A stretch of 64,000 bases of DNA from contig CAVONS010000005.1 of the NCBI GenBank assembly GCA_963697345.1, positions 186,001 to 250,000 on the forward strand, given 5' to 3'. Made by a program: the position numbers and the translations under genes. Numbering within the stretch: position 1 is the first letter of the stretch; each line of letters starts with the position of its first letter. Source of the stretch: Prado023 sp963697345 (GTDB lineage Bacteria > Actinomycetota > Actinomycetes > S36-B12 > CAIYMF01). The notes below the pieces were generated by a model. The model did not search any database. It had not been told where the DNA came from and saw nothing but the letters and a program-made list of their open reading frames with translations. Below are positions 49,655-58,679 of this stretch, piece by piece.

Positions 49655-50791
49655 TCAGTCGGCGACTGTTGCTGCCAGCTGTCCGCACGCGCCGTCGATC
49701 TCCTGGCCGCGGGTGTCGCGGATCGTGGTGGGGATGCCGCGCGCCTCAAGCGCCGCAACGAAGGCCTTCTCGACCGCAGGTTCCGAGGCGGTCCACTTCG
49801 AGCCGGGCGTCGGATTCAGCGGGATCGGGTTCACGTGCACCCACCCCCGACCGCGCGCGTTGAGCAGCTTGCCCAGGAGGTCCGCCCGCCAGGCCTGGTC
49901 GTTGATGTCGCGGATGAGGGCGTACTCGATGGAGGCACGCCGGCCCGTGGCCTGCGTGTACTCGAAGGCGGCGTCGATCGCCTCGGCCACCTTCCACCGC
50001 GTGTTGACAGGGACGAGGGTGTCGCGCAGTTCGTCGTCAGGGGCGTGCAGGCTCAGGGCGAGTGTGACCGGGATGCCCTCGCCGGCCAGGCGTCGCATCG
50101 CAGGGACGAGGCCCACTGTCGACACGGTGATCCCCCGTGCGCTCATCCCGAGGCCGTCGGGGGTGGCAGCGATCATCCGCCGCACCGCTGCCACCACCAC
50201 GTTGTAGTTGGCCAACGGCTCCCCCATGCCCATGAACACGACGTTGGAGACGCGTCCCGTCCCGCCCGCCACCTCGCCCCGGGACAGCGCCCGGGACGCC
50301 GCCAGCACCTGCTCGACGACCTCGGCGGTGGACATGTTGCGGGTCAGGCCAGCCTGGCCGGTGGCGCAGAAGGGGCAGTTCATCCCGCAGCCAGCCTGGG
50401 ACGACACACACACGGTGACGCGTTCCCGGCTGTGACCGGTGGCCGGATAGCGCATCAGCACCGATTCGACGGTTGCCCTGTCGTGCAGGCGCCAGACCGA
50501 CTTGACGGTCAGTCCCCCGTCGCAGGTGATGTCGCGCACGCTGGTCAGAAGCGGTGGGCAGAGGCTGTCGGCCAACGGCTGACGCAGCGCGGCAGGGATG
50601 TCGGTCCACTGCTCAGGATCATCGACGAGCCGGGCGAACCAGTGGTTGCTCACCTGGTCGGCTCGGAACTTCGGCAGCCCCGCAGCGACCACGGCATCCC
50701 GGCGCTCGGCCAGGGTCATGTCGCTGAGGTGCCGCGGTGGCTTGCCCCGCCGAGGCGCCTCGAGGACCAGGAGTCCGGGCGGTTGGCTCAC
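49655..50791 (-). CDS. rlmN: 23S rRNA (adenine-2503-C2)-methyltransferase
   Basis: 378 residues from GTG 50791 (a GTG at 50806 is also possible). The radical-SAM cluster CX3CX2C is seen in CGMNCPFCATGQAG; VFMGMGEPLANY, ALSLHAPDDELRDTLVPVN and the C-terminal catalytic cysteine region GACGQL are all RlmN marks. It methylates A2503 of 23S rRNA (and A37 of some tRNAs), tuning the ribosome exit tunnel. Last gene of the rpsB-tsf-pyrH-frr-cdsA-rlmN run. Confidence 0.95.
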   Translation of the reverse strand: MSQPPGLLVLEAPRRGKPPRHLSDMTLAERRDAVVAAGLPKFRADQVSNHWFARLVDDPEQWTDIPAALRQPLADSLCPPLLTSVRDITCDGGLTVKSVWRLHDRATVESVLMRYPATGHSRERVTVCVSSQAGCGMNCPFCATGQAGLTRNMSTAEVVEQVLAASRALSRGEVAGGTGRVSNVVFMGMGEPLANYNVVVAAVRRMIAATPDGLGMSARGITVSTVGLVPAMRRLAGEGIPVTLALSLHAPDDELRDTLVPVNTRWKVAEAIDAAFEYTQATGRRASIEYALIRDINDQAWRADLLGKLLNARGRGWVHVNPIPLNPTPGSKWTASEPAVEKAFVAALEARGIPTTIRDTRGQEIDGACGQLAATVAD

Positions 50792-50792
50792 G

Positions 50793-51836
50793 TCAGCTGA
50801 TCCCACCGAGGGTGAGCGCGAAGAGCGTGTAGGCCACCACCGTGTTCGGGATCAGGCTGTCGAGGCGATCCATCACCCCACCATGGCCCGGCAGCACGTT
50901 GGACATGTCCTTGATCCCCATGTCGCGCTTGATGCCCGACTCGAGGAAGTCGCCGATGGTGGCCGTGGCGGCCATGACGGCGCCCACGATGGCGCCCTTC
51001 CACCACTCGGAGTCCAGCAGGACGACGAAGAGGGCCGCGCCGAGGATGACCTGCAGCGTCACCGAGCCGGCGAAGCCCTCCCACGACTTCTTGGGGCTGA
51101 TGTTCCTGGCCATCGGGTGCTTGCCGAACAGCACGCCCGCGGCGTAACCCCCGATGTCGCTGGCGATCGACAGGACGATGAAGACCAGCACCCGGTCGGC
51201 ACCGTCCGGGGATGCCGCGATCAGGGCTGCGAAGGCGCCCATCAGCGGGGCGTAGGACAGCACGAAGCCGCTGGCCGTCGCGTCTCGGACGAAGTTGTCG
51301 GTGCCACGCTGGAAGAGCCGCCACGTCAAGGTGAACAGGAACAGCAGGCCGAATCCCATGAAGGCAGCGTCGGGCCCGAGCGTGTACCCGAGGACCGGCA
51401 GGACGATGGCCGCGATCAGCAGTGGGATCCGGGACAGGTGGATGCCACGCGAGGCGAGGGCGTTGGCCAGCTCGGCAGTGCCCATCACGATCGCGACAAC
51501 GATGAGGACGACGAACAGCCACAGCTGCCAGTAGAGCGAGGCCAGGGCGATGCCCACCAGGACCAGCCCCACGACGATCGCCGCAGGCAGGTTTCGTCCG
51601 GCCTTGGACTTCGGCTCCTCACCCACCTCGTCGGTGGCGCCTGTCGGCTCGTCAGGGACCGGCGCCTCAGGGACCGGCGCCCCGACCGGCGCCCCGCCAG
51701 CGCCGGTGGGGTCCATCGGGGCCCCCGACGCCGTCTCCTCCGCCACGTCCTGCGTCGTCTTGGACGGAGGTCCTGCTGACGCCGGGCTGGCCGAGGGGGC
51801 CTCGTCCGGCGGTGGTGCGCTCGTCGATCCGCTCAT
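50793..51836 (-). CDS. cdsA: Phosphatidate cytidylyltransferase
   Basis: 347 residues. A long Pro/Ala/Gly-rich cytoplasmic N-terminus (about 90 residues) precedes about eight membrane segments. The CDP-DAG synthase signature is SGIKRDMGIKDMSNVLPGHGGVMDRLDS. It makes CDP-diacylglycerol, the precursor of phospholipids. It lies 15 bp after frr. Confidence 0.94.
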   Translation of the reverse strand: MSGSTSAPPPDEAPSASPASAGPPSKTTQDVAEETASGAPMDPTGAGGAPVGAPVPEAPVPDEPTGATDEVGEEPKSKAGRNLPAAIVVGLVLVGIALASLYWQLWLFVVLIVVAIVMGTAELANALASRGIHLSRIPLLIAAIVLPVLGYTLGPDAAFMGFGLLFLFTLTWRLFQRGTDNFVRDATASGFVLSYAPLMGAFAALIAASPDGADRVLVFIVLSIASDIGGYAAGVLFGKHPMARNISPKKSWEGFAGSVTLQVILGAALFVVLLDSEWWKGAIVGAVMAATATIGDFLESGIKRDMGIKDMSNVLPGHGGVMDRLDSLIPNTVVAYTLFALTLGGIS

Positions 51837-51851
51837 GCGCGCACCGTCCTC

Positions 51852-52409
51852 TCAGATCTCCAGCAGTTCGGCTTCCTTGTGCTTGAGCAGGTCCTCGATG
51901 AGGGCCACATGCTTGGCGGTGAGATCCTCCAGGGCCTTCTCACCCCGCCTGATCTCATCCTCGCCCGCATCGCCGTCCTTGATCATCTTCTCCAGATGCT
52001 CCTTGGTGTGCCGCCGGATGTTGCGGATCGACACACGCGACTCCTCGGCCTTGTGCCGGGCGAGCTTGATGTATTCCTTGCGGCGCTCCTCGGTCAGGAC
52101 GGGCAGCACGACGCGGATGATCTTGCCGTCGTCGACGGGGTTCACTCCGAGGTCGGAGTCCCGGATCGCCTTCTCGATGTTGTGCATCGCCCCGTGGTCG
52201 AAGGGCGAGATGAGGATCATGCGTGCTTCGGGCGTCTGGAAGGAGGCCAACTGCTGGATCGGCGTCGGCGCGCCGTAGTACTCGACGAGGATCTTGCTGA
52301 ACATCTGCGGCGTGGCCCGACCCGTCCGAATGGTGCTGAAGTCCTCCTTGGCCACGGAGACAGCCTTGTCCATCTTCTCCTCGGCCTCGAACAGTTCCTC
52401 GTCGATCAT
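51852..52409 (-). CDS. frr: Ribosome recycling factor
   Basis: 185 residues, the family's standard length. FSTIRTGRATPQMFSKI, YYGAPTPIQQLASF, PFDHGAMHNIEKAIRDSDLGVNP and LPVLTEERRKEYIKLARHKAEE are all conserved RRF blocks. With EF-G it splits post-termination ribosomes. It lies 49 bp after pyrH in the same operon. Confidence 0.97.
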   Translation of the reverse strand: MIDEELFEAEEKMDKAVSVAKEDFSTIRTGRATPQMFSKILVEYYGAPTPIQQLASFQTPEARMILISPFDHGAMHNIEKAIRDSDLGVNPVDDGKIIRVVLPVLTEERRKEYIKLARHKAEESRVSIRNIRRHTKEHLEKMIKDGDAGEDEIRRGEKALEDLTAKHVALIEDLLKHKEAELLEI

Positions 52410-52458
52410 CGACTCTCCTTGTGGGGGTGCAGCAGGGCGCCTCGGTTCTGCGGCGCGG

Positions 52459-53232
52459 TCAGTTCTCCAGCGCGATCAATGTGCCGATCCTCTCACCCTG
52501 GACGGCCCGGGCAATGTTGCCCACGACGAGCAGGTTGAACACGATGATGGGCAGTTGATTGTCCGCGCACAACGAGATGGCCGTCGCGTCGGCGACCTTG
52601 AGCCCGCGGGCGAGTACCTCGGCGTAGGACAGGTGGTCGAAGCGAACGGCGTCGGGATTGTGCCGGGGATCATCGTCGTAGACCCCGTCCACGCCCTTGG
52701 CCATCAGCACCACCTGTGCCCCGATCTCCAGCGCCCGTTGCGCAGCGGAGGTGTCTGTTGAGAAGAAGGGCACCCCGAGGCCGGCACCGAAGATGACGAC
52801 GCGACCCTTCTCGAGGTGGCGCACGGCCCGGCGGGGCAGGTAGGGCTCAGCCACCTGGTTCATCGGGATGGCGGTCATCACCCGGGTATCGATCCCCTGC
52901 TTCTCCAGGAAGTCCTGCAGAGCCAAGCAGTTCATGACGGTGCCGAGCATGCCCATGTAGTCCGCACGGGACCGATCCATGCCACGCTCGTGCAGCTGCG
53001 CACCGCGGAAGTAGTTTCCGCCGCCGATCACCACGGCGACCTCGGTGCCCTCGCGCACGACATCGGCAATCTGCCGGGCAATGCTCTGCACGACGTCTGG
53101 ATCGACGCCCAGGCCGCCCCCACCGGCGAAGGCCTCTCCGGACAGCTTGAGCAGCACCCGCTGCCAGCCGCGCTCAGGGGCCTGCGCCCAACGCTCGAAC
53201 GTTCCTTCAAGGGTGGGCTGGTCCACGATCAC
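52459..53232 (-). CDS. pyrH: UMP kinase
   Basis: 257 residues from GTG 53232. VLLKLSGEAFAGG, AVVIGGGNYFRGAQL, ADYMGMLGTVMNCLALQDFLE and TDTSAAQRALEIGAQVVLMAKGVDGVYDDDP are PyrH (amino-acid kinase fold) hallmarks. It makes UDP from UMP and is normally GTP-activated and UTP-inhibited. The N-terminus has about 15 extra residues. A hairpin separates it from tsf. Confidence 0.96.
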   Translation of the reverse strand: MIVDQPTLEGTFERWAQAPERGWQRVLLKLSGEAFAGGGGLGVDPDVVQSIARQIADVVREGTEVAVVIGGGNYFRGAQLHERGMDRSRADYMGMLGTVMNCLALQDFLEKQGIDTRVMTAIPMNQVAEPYLPRRAVRHLEKGRVVIFGAGLGVPFFSTDTSAAQRALEIGAQVVLMAKGVDGVYDDDPRHNPDAVRFDHLSYAEVLARGLKVADATAISLCADNQLPIIVFNLLVVGNIARAVQGERIGTLIALEN

Positions 53233-53265
53233 GGGGCTGATTCTGCCCTACCGCGGATGCACGAC

Positions 53266-53294
53266 GCCCCCGGGAGGTCCGACCTCACGGGGGC
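53266..53294 (-). terminator. Hairpin downstream of tsf
   Basis: GCCCCCG/CGGGGGC (53266-53272 with 53288-53294) and an inner AGGT/ACCT, separated by a 2-nt internal loop, lie between tsf and pyrH. It is a possible terminator or attenuator that lowers pyrH expression relative to rpsB-tsf. No T tract is present. Confidence 0.45.
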
Positions 53295-53322
53295 ATCGAG
53301 TGCTACAGGCGCTGAGGTGTGC

Positions 53323-54138
53323 TCAGGCGCCGATCTCGATCCGGACGAAGCCGGTGATCTCCGCGCCGTTCTCCGTGGCGAAGGCCTTCACGGTCTTCTT
53401 GCTGTCCTGGACCGAGGACTGCTCGAGCAGGACCCGATCCTTGAAGAAGCCGTTGACCCGACCCTCGATGATCCTGGGCAGGGCGCCCTCGGGCTTGCCC
53501 TCCTCGCGCGCGGTCGCCTCAGCGATGCGCTCCTCGTTGGCCACGACATCAGCCGGGACCTCGTCGCGGGTCAGGAACTCCGGGCGCATCGCGGCGATCT
53601 GCATGCCGATGGCGCGGGCGGTGTCCGCGTTGCCCAGATAGGCCACGAGGACGCCGACCTGCGGGGGCAGATCGGCTGCGCGCTTGTGCATGTAGGTCGC
53701 GATGGTGCCCTCGAGCAGTGCCACCCGGCCCAGCTCCAGCTTCTCGCCGATGACGCCGGAGGTCTCCTGGATCGCCTCGGCGACGGTCTTGCCGTTGGCC
53801 ATCTCGGCACCGGCGAGGGCCTCGCGGTCCTCGGCGCCGATCTCATCGGCCAGGACCACGATCTCGTCAGCGAAGGCCTGGAAGTCGGCGTTCTTGGCGA
53901 CGAAGTCCGTCTCACACAGCAGCTCGACGAGCGAGCCACCCTGCGCGGTGACGAGGCCGTTCTTGGTCGTGCGCTCGGCACCACGCTTGGCGGCCTTGGC
54001 GGCCCCGGAGATGCGCAGGATCTCCACCGCGGCATCGAAGTCGCCTTCGGCCTCGGTCAGGGCCTTCTTGCACTCCATCATGCCGGCGGATGTGAGGTCG
54101 CGGAGCTTCTTGACGTCCGCAGCGGTGATCGCAGCCAT
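53323..54138 (-). CDS. tsf: Translation elongation factor Ts
   Basis: 271 residues from ATG 54138 (AAGGA upstream). ITAADVKKLRDLTSAGMMECKKAL is the classic start of EF-Ts, followed by VELLCETDFVAKNADFQAF and the long dimerisation part. EF-Ts exchanges GDP for GTP on EF-Tu. It is downstream of rpsB on the same strand. Confidence 0.97.
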   Translation of the reverse strand: MAAITAADVKKLRDLTSAGMMECKKALTEAEGDFDAAVEILRISGAAKAAKRGAERTTKNGLVTAQGGSLVELLCETDFVAKNADFQAFADEIVVLADEIGAEDREALAGAEMANGKTVAEAIQETSGVIGEKLELGRVALLEGTIATYMHKRAADLPPQVGVLVAYLGNADTARAIGMQIAAMRPEFLTRDEVPADVVANEERIAEATAREEGKPEGALPRIIEGRVNGFFKDRVLLEQSSVQDSKKTVKAFATENGAEITGFVRIEIGA

Positions 54139-54289
54139 GGGCTGTCCTTTCACGATGGGGCCATCGGCCCCCTATGGGGCGGCGTGCCCCGGATTGAGTG
54201 GATGCACCGGTCCGCCCGCGCTCGGGAGCACGGGCGGGTCCGGCAAGTGCGGCGTCGGGATCCGACGCACGGCAGTCAGTCGGTCAGGA

Positions 54290-54662
54290 CTACTCGGCGG
54301 GCTTTGCCGATTCCTCGTCGGCCTCGGCGGCTTCCGCGTCGACCTCGATGGCGACAGCCTCAGCGACCACGGCATCCTCAGCTGCCTCCTCGGCAACCTC
54401 GTCGGCCACCACGGCCTCGACGACGGCCTCCTCAGCGACAGCCTCAGCCACCTCGGCCTCGACCGCAGCTTCCTCAGCAACCGCCTCGGCAACAACGGCC
54501 TCCACGACGGCCTCCTCAGCGACAGCCTCAGCCACGATCGCCTCGGCAACCGCCTCCTCAGCCACGATCGCCTCGACGATGGCCTCCTCGACCGCAGCTT
54601 CGGCAACCTCAGCAGCCACCTCGCCCGCCTCGGCCTCGACCACAGCCTCCTCAGCGACAGCC
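54290..54662 (-). pseudogene. Frame-displaced continuation of the rpsB Ala/Glu/Val tail
   Basis: Directly after the rpsB stop, the frame shifted by one continues the same low-complexity code (VAEAVAEEAVVEAEAGEVA) for about 124 residues and ends EADEESAKPAE with a stop at 54290. Removing one G in the GGTGG at about 54668-54672 would join the two frames. Either the tail has been cut by a one-base insertion or the sequence has an indel here; no start codon or RBS makes this an independent gene. Confidence 0.65.
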
Positions 54663-55652
54663 TCAGCCACCGACGGCCTCGGCCACAGCCTCCTCAGCCA
54701 CGACCTCAGCCACGACCGCCTCGGCCACAGCCTCCTCGGCAACCGCCTCAGCCACCGCAGCCTCGACCACAGCCTCCTCAGCCACGACCTCAGCCACGAT
54801 CGCCTCGCCAACCGCCTGCTCAGCCACGACCTCGGTCACGACGGCCTCGGCAACGGCCACGTCGGCGACGGCGCCGGTGGTGGCCTCAGCAGCATGGGCA
54901 GCCAGCAACTCGGCCTCCCACTCGGCCAGCGGCTCTGCGGTCCCGCCGGAGGTGGCGCCAGCGGCGCGCTCCATGAGGCCCTCTGCCACAGCATCGGCGA
55001 TCACGCGGGTCAACAGGCCGACGGCGCGGATCGCATCGTCGTTGCCCGGGATCGGGAAGTCCACGACGTCCGGGTCGCAGTTCGAGTCCAGGATCGCAAT
55101 GACCGGGATGTTGAGCTTGCGGGCCTCGCCGACGGCGATGTGCTCCTTGTTCGTGTCGACGATCCACACAGCGGACGGGATCTTGCTCATGTCCCGGATG
55201 CCACCGAGGGTCCGCACGAGCTTGTCCTTCTCGCGACGCAGGACCAGCAGCTCCTTCTTGGTCATGCCGGAGCCGGCGACGTCGTCGAAGTCGAGCTGCT
55301 CGAGCTCCTTGAGACGCTGCAGCCGCTTGTGGACTGTCTGGAAGTTGGTGAGCATGCCACCGAGCCAGCGCTCGTTGACGTACGGCATGCCCACGCGCGA
55401 CGCCTGCTCGGCGACCGCTTCCTGGGCCTGCTTCTTGGTCCCGATGAACATGACGGTCCCGCCGCGCGACACTGTCTCCTTGACATAGGAGTAGGCGCGG
55501 TCGATGGAGGTCAGCGACTGGGTGAGGTCGATGATGTAGATGCCATTGCGCTCGGTGAGGATGAAGCGCTTCATCTTGGGGTTCCAGCGCCGGGTCTGGT
55601 GCCCGAAGTGGACACCGCTCTCCAGCATCTGGCGCATCGTGACGACGGCCAT
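54663..55652 (-). CDS. rpsB: 30S ribosomal protein S2 with long Ala/Glu/Val repeat tail
   Basis: 329 residues from ATG 55652 (GAGGA upstream). Residues 1-230 are a normal S2: MRQMLESGVHFGHQTRRWNPKM, YIIDLTQSLTSIDRAY, RWLGGMLTNFQTVHKR and IPVIAILDSNCDPDVVDFPIPGNDD. After about residue 255 a low-complexity tail of V/A/E units (VAEEAVAEAVVAEVVAEE) runs to the stop; the same code continues in another frame to 54290, giving about 200 tail residues in all if joined. Acidic Ala/Glu tails occur on S2 of several actinobacteria but this one is very long. First gene of rpsB-tsf-pyrH-frr-cdsA-rlmN. Confidence 0.95.
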   Translation of the reverse strand: MAVVTMRQMLESGVHFGHQTRRWNPKMKRFILTERNGIYIIDLTQSLTSIDRAYSYVKETVSRGGTVMFIGTKKQAQEAVAEQASRVGMPYVNERWLGGMLTNFQTVHKRLQRLKELEQLDFDDVAGSGMTKKELLVLRREKDKLVRTLGGIRDMSKIPSAVWIVDTNKEHIAVGEARKLNIPVIAILDSNCDPDVVDFPIPGNDDAIRAVGLLTRVIADAVAEGLMERAAGATSGGTAEPLAEWEAELLAAHAAEATTGAVADVAVAEAVVTEVVAEQAVGEAIVAEVVAEEAVVEAAVAEAVAEEAVAEAVVAEVVAEEAVAEAVGG

Positions 55653-55698
55653 GGGTGTTCCTCTTTCGTGCGCGGTCATTCCGCGCGATCGGTTGTGC

Positions 55699-55716
55699 GA
55701 CCACCGGCTGGTGGTC
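55699..55716 (-). promoter_or_regulatory. Hairpin in the rpsB leader
   Basis: GACCACC and GGTGGTC form a perfect 7-bp stem with a 4-nt loop, 47-64 bases upstream of the rpsB ATG. It might be part of an S2-responsive leader or simply a chance stem; the 274-bp divergent region between rpsB and the M23 gene holds no other obvious element. Confidence 0.3.
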
Positions 55717-55926
55717 ACCCTGATGCCCCGGCGCGGCCGGGCTGCCGAGACAGACCGATCCGACCACGAGTGGTGCGTGGGACATGCGAATTCGGCTCCC
55801 GTGGGAACCGTGGGGCCAGTCTAGGACCAATGAGGCGTGCTGCGGTAATCCCTGACAGATCCCACGTCATCCACAGATCACCTCAGGGCCCTTGCCCGGC
55901 CCGGGGACGTGGCACACGGTGTCCAC

Positions 55927-56541
55927 ATGACCCCACACCTGCCCACCCTCGCCCTGGCGCTCACGGCCTCTCTCGCACTCGCGCCGGGCCGTGCGGACGT
56001 ACCGTGGCCTGCTCCCCCAGCCGCCACGAGCACGCGGGCCGGCCTCCAGGCCGCGCTGCCGCCGCTCACCCACTCGGCGCCCGCAGCGCGCGCACCAACG
56101 CGCGCCTTCCCGGAGGACAGGTCGCTGAGCAGCGTGGCACGCCGCTGGTTGCCTCCTGTCGCCCCGTTCCGGGTCGCGGCCACCTTCTGGCAACCAGAGC
56201 ACCGGTGGCTGCCGGGGCATCGAGGCATCGACCTGCGGACCAGCATGGGGCAGGTCGTGCGTGCCGTGGGCCACGGGCGGGTTGCGTTCGTGGGCCAGGT
56301 CGCCGGCCGGGGCGTTGTCTCCCTCGACCACGGCGGGCTGCGCACCACCTACGAGCCGGTGGACCCCGTCGTGCGCCTCGGTGACCTCGTCCGCACCGGC
56401 GAACAGATCGGAACAGTCAGCACAGGCACCGGACACTGCGGCTCCGGGCGCTGCTTGCACCTGGGCCTCAGACGCGAGCGGGAGTACCTCGACCCGCTGC
56501 TGCTGCTGGGTCACACCTCAGCCAGGCTGCGCCCTTGGTGA
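55927..56541 (+). CDS. Secreted M23 (LytM) peptidoglycan endopeptidase-like protein
   Basis: 204 residues from ATG 55927 (a GTG at 55909 is in frame). A signal peptide (HLPTLALALTASLALAPG) and a Pro/Ala-rich linker precede the M23 domain. The zinc ligands are in GHRGIDLRT (H..D) and in CLHLGLR (the family's HxH is seen as H-L-G); HGRVAFVGQVAGRGVVSLDHG and the G-T-G-H-C-G segment are typical. It may cleave or only bind peptidoglycan; M23 genes next to rpsB are usual in actinobacteria. Confidence 0.86.
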   Translation: MTPHLPTLALALTASLALAPGRADVPWPAPPAATSTRAGLQAALPPLTHSAPAARAPTRAFPEDRSLSSVARRWLPPVAPFRVAATFWQPEHRWLPGHRGIDLRTSMGQVVRAVGHGRVAFVGQVAGRGVVSLDHGGLRTTYEPVDPVVRLGDLVRTGEQIGTVSTGTGHCGSGRCLHLGLRREREYLDPLLLLGHTSARLRPW

Positions 56542-56596
56542 CCCCACACACCCTCGAGGGCCCGCGGTGGCCACGCTCGAAGCGCCGACTGGTCGC

Positions 56597-57715
56597 TCAT
56601 GCCGACCTCACCACCTGGACTCTGTGCGTCGCACCGGCGTGAAGGAAGTCGAGCAGGGTCGCGCCCTCGGACTCGAGCGCAGCCGCATCGGACATCGTGA
56701 AGGACTGGAACGGTGTGATGGTCAGGGTGGCTGCGTCCCGCCGCCTCACCACGGCCCAGGTCCCCGCCGTCATTCCATCCACCAGCACTGTCCGTGGTGG
56801 CATTCCGTTGGCCGCCCCGGCCATCGCCCGATGCTGATCGGTCGACACCCGACTGCGGTCGTCGTAGGACAGAAGCACGTTGTCGAAGTCGTAGAGCAGC
56901 CGTGGCGGCGCCTGCGTGTCGGCGTCGGGACGCGGTGCGTCAGGGAGGTCGAAGAGTTCACGCCCTGCCTCGTCAGTGAATGTGCGCAGCTGCGGCCTCA
57001 GTCGGTCAAGCACTGGGGCGAGCCGAGTGAGTCCACACCATGCCTGAACGTCCCTGACACTCGCTGGCCCGAACGCGGCGAGGTAGCGCCGCACGAGCTC
57101 GTCCACGCAGAGGTCCTCCGCGAGTCCCGGGTGGACGGAACCGCCGACCCAGTGGGCCAGCGACGTGTGGCGGGCGGGCCCGCTGAGACCCCAGAGCCCT
57201 CGGGGCGTGACCTGCACGAGTGCCTCCTCAGCGCGAACCGCCTGGCCGAGGGCGGACGGTTCACATTCGGGCCACCGCACTGCCAGGCGTGTGCCGAGTT
57301 CAGTCAGAGTCAGCGGTTCGGCCTCCAGCAGCACACGGCCGGCACGGGCCACCTCCGCTCGATCGATGCCAGCCAGGCTCCTGCCATGCCGGGTGCCGTT
57401 CAGGGAACCCGAGAGCATCGGGGCAAGCAACGGCCGCAGCCTGAGGGCATCGCGGGCCGTCACCAGATGGATCGTCGAACGCATCAGGGCCAGCCGTACC
57501 AGCGTGCGCGCCTCGAGCTCGGCCGAGATGGCTTCGGGTGTGGCGTTGACGATCCTGTTCCACAGTCCGACGTACCAGGTGTGGGTCGTCTGGGCCTGCA
57601 GACCGACGAGGTGCTCGACCATCGCAGGCACGGTCGCGTTGCTGCGCTCGAGCAGGTGCTGACGGGCAAGCGTGGCTCGATTGAGCGACCGACGCCCGAG
57701 AAGGGGTCCCGGCAT
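56597..57715 (-). CDS. Winged-helix DNA-binding protein, AlkZ/YcaQ-like (DUF1006)
   Basis: 372 residues. The N-terminal segment (ARQHLLERSNATVPAMVEHLVGLQAQ) contains the Q-x-Q motif of the HTH_42 family, followed by STIHLVTARDALRLRP, a middle winged helix (LTELGTRLA, ADLCVDELVRRYLAAFGPASVRDVQAWCG), DNVLLSYDDR and VLVDGMTAGTWAVVR. Family members AlkZ/YcaQ unhook DNA interstrand crosslinks or remove bulky alkyl adducts; most actinobacterial members are uncharacterised. It converges with the M23 gene. Confidence 0.85.
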   Translation of the reverse strand: MPGPLLGRRSLNRATLARQHLLERSNATVPAMVEHLVGLQAQTTHTWYVGLWNRIVNATPEAISAELEARTLVRLALMRSTIHLVTARDALRLRPLLAPMLSGSLNGTRHGRSLAGIDRAEVARAGRVLLEAEPLTLTELGTRLAVRWPECEPSALGQAVRAEEALVQVTPRGLWGLSGPARHTSLAHWVGGSVHPGLAEDLCVDELVRRYLAAFGPASVRDVQAWCGLTRLAPVLDRLRPQLRTFTDEAGRELFDLPDAPRPDADTQAPPRLLYDFDNVLLSYDDRSRVSTDQHRAMAGAANGMPPRTVLVDGMTAGTWAVVRRRDAATLTITPFQSFTMSDAAALESEGATLLDFLHAGATHRVQVVRSA

Positions 57716-57806
57716 GGCGCGAGGTCAGCCCCAGGCGCAGACGGAGGCCGACAGGGGCCCGGAGGAGCGCGAGGCTTGTTCTGCCTGGACAGAGCGCCTC
57801 GCGGCG

Positions 57807-58679
57807 TCACTCATCGTCGACAGTGCCGATCCGCGAGCGCATCCCCATCATCGCCTTGGAGTGCAGCTGACAGATCCGGCTCTCGGTCACCCCGAGGACC
57901 AGCCCGATCTCCGCGAGGGTCAGGGCCTCGTAGTAGTAGAGGGTGACCACGATCTGTTCACGTTCCGGCAGGGTGTGGATCACGCGCGCCAACAAGTGCC
58001 TGGTGTCCTCATCGTCAAGGGCGTCGCCTGGCGCGGTGATCCGCTCGTCCTCGATCCGCTCCCCGAGAGTGGCGCCGTCAGAATGGTCGGCTGAGCCGAG
58101 CATCTCGTCGAGGGCTGCCACGTGCACGAACGAGACCTGGCTGAAGACCCGGCGCAACTCAGGGATGTCGAGGCCGAGCTCGTCGGCGATCTCGGCCTCG
58201 TTCGGCGTGCGCTGCAGGCGCGCCTCGAGGGCTGCGATCGCGCGCTCGATGTCCCGGGCCTTGGTGCGCACCGACCGCGGGATCCAGTCGAAGGATCGCA
58301 GCTCGTCGATGATCGCACCGCGGATCCGGTTGATGGCGTAGGTCTCGAACTTGATCGCCCGCTCGAGGTCGTACTTCTCGATCGCGTCGATGAGGCCGAA
58401 GACGCCGTAGGAGACGAGGTCGCCCTGTTCGACGCTGGCGGGCAGTCCCACGCCGACACGCCCAGCCACGTAGCGCACCAGAGGTGCGTACTGGAGGATC
58501 AGCTGCTCGCGGAGGGCGGGGTCACCGTCCGCCTTGTACTCCCGCCACAACTCGGCGAGCACAGCACCGGGGTCGTCGAGCTCGTTGATGGCTTCATCGG
58601 GGTCGATCAACTCTGCGTCGGACACCTCCTGCTGCGCACGACGCAGCGTGCCCTCAGGCACGGGGGTGGGCGCGCTCAT
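57807..58679 (-). CDS. whiG: WhiG/FliA-type RNA polymerase sigma factor
   Basis: 290 residues from ATG 58679, with GAGGAG five bases upstream. Region 2 (LVRYVAGRVGVGLPASVEQGDLVSYGVFGLIDAIEKYD, KFETYAINRIRGAIIDELRSFDWIPRSVR), region 3 (LEARLQRTPNEAEIADELGL) and region 4 (LPEREQIVVTLYYYEALTLAEIGLVLGVTESRICQLHSKA) are all intact. It belongs to the WhiG/sigma-28 group, which in Streptomyces controls sporulation and is itself controlled by an anti-sigma factor. The 5' end overlaps xerC by 26 bp. Confidence 0.93.
   Translation of the reverse strand: MSAPTPVPEGTLRRAQQEVSDAELIDPDEAINELDDPGAVLAELWREYKADGDPALREQLILQYAPLVRYVAGRVGVGLPASVEQGDLVSYGVFGLIDAIEKYDLERAIKFETYAINRIRGAIIDELRSFDWIPRSVRTKARDIERAIAALEARLQRTPNEAEIADELGLDIPELRRVFSQVSFVHVAALDEMLGSADHSDGATLGERIEDERITAPGDALDDEDTRHLLARVIHTLPEREQIVVTLYYYEALTLAEIGLVLGVTESRICQLHSKAMMGMRSRIGTVDDE

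Noticed and set aside
54290..54662. Independent small gene for an Ala/Glu-rich protein
   Set aside because: No start codon with RBS; its code is a direct continuation of the rpsB tail in the next frame.
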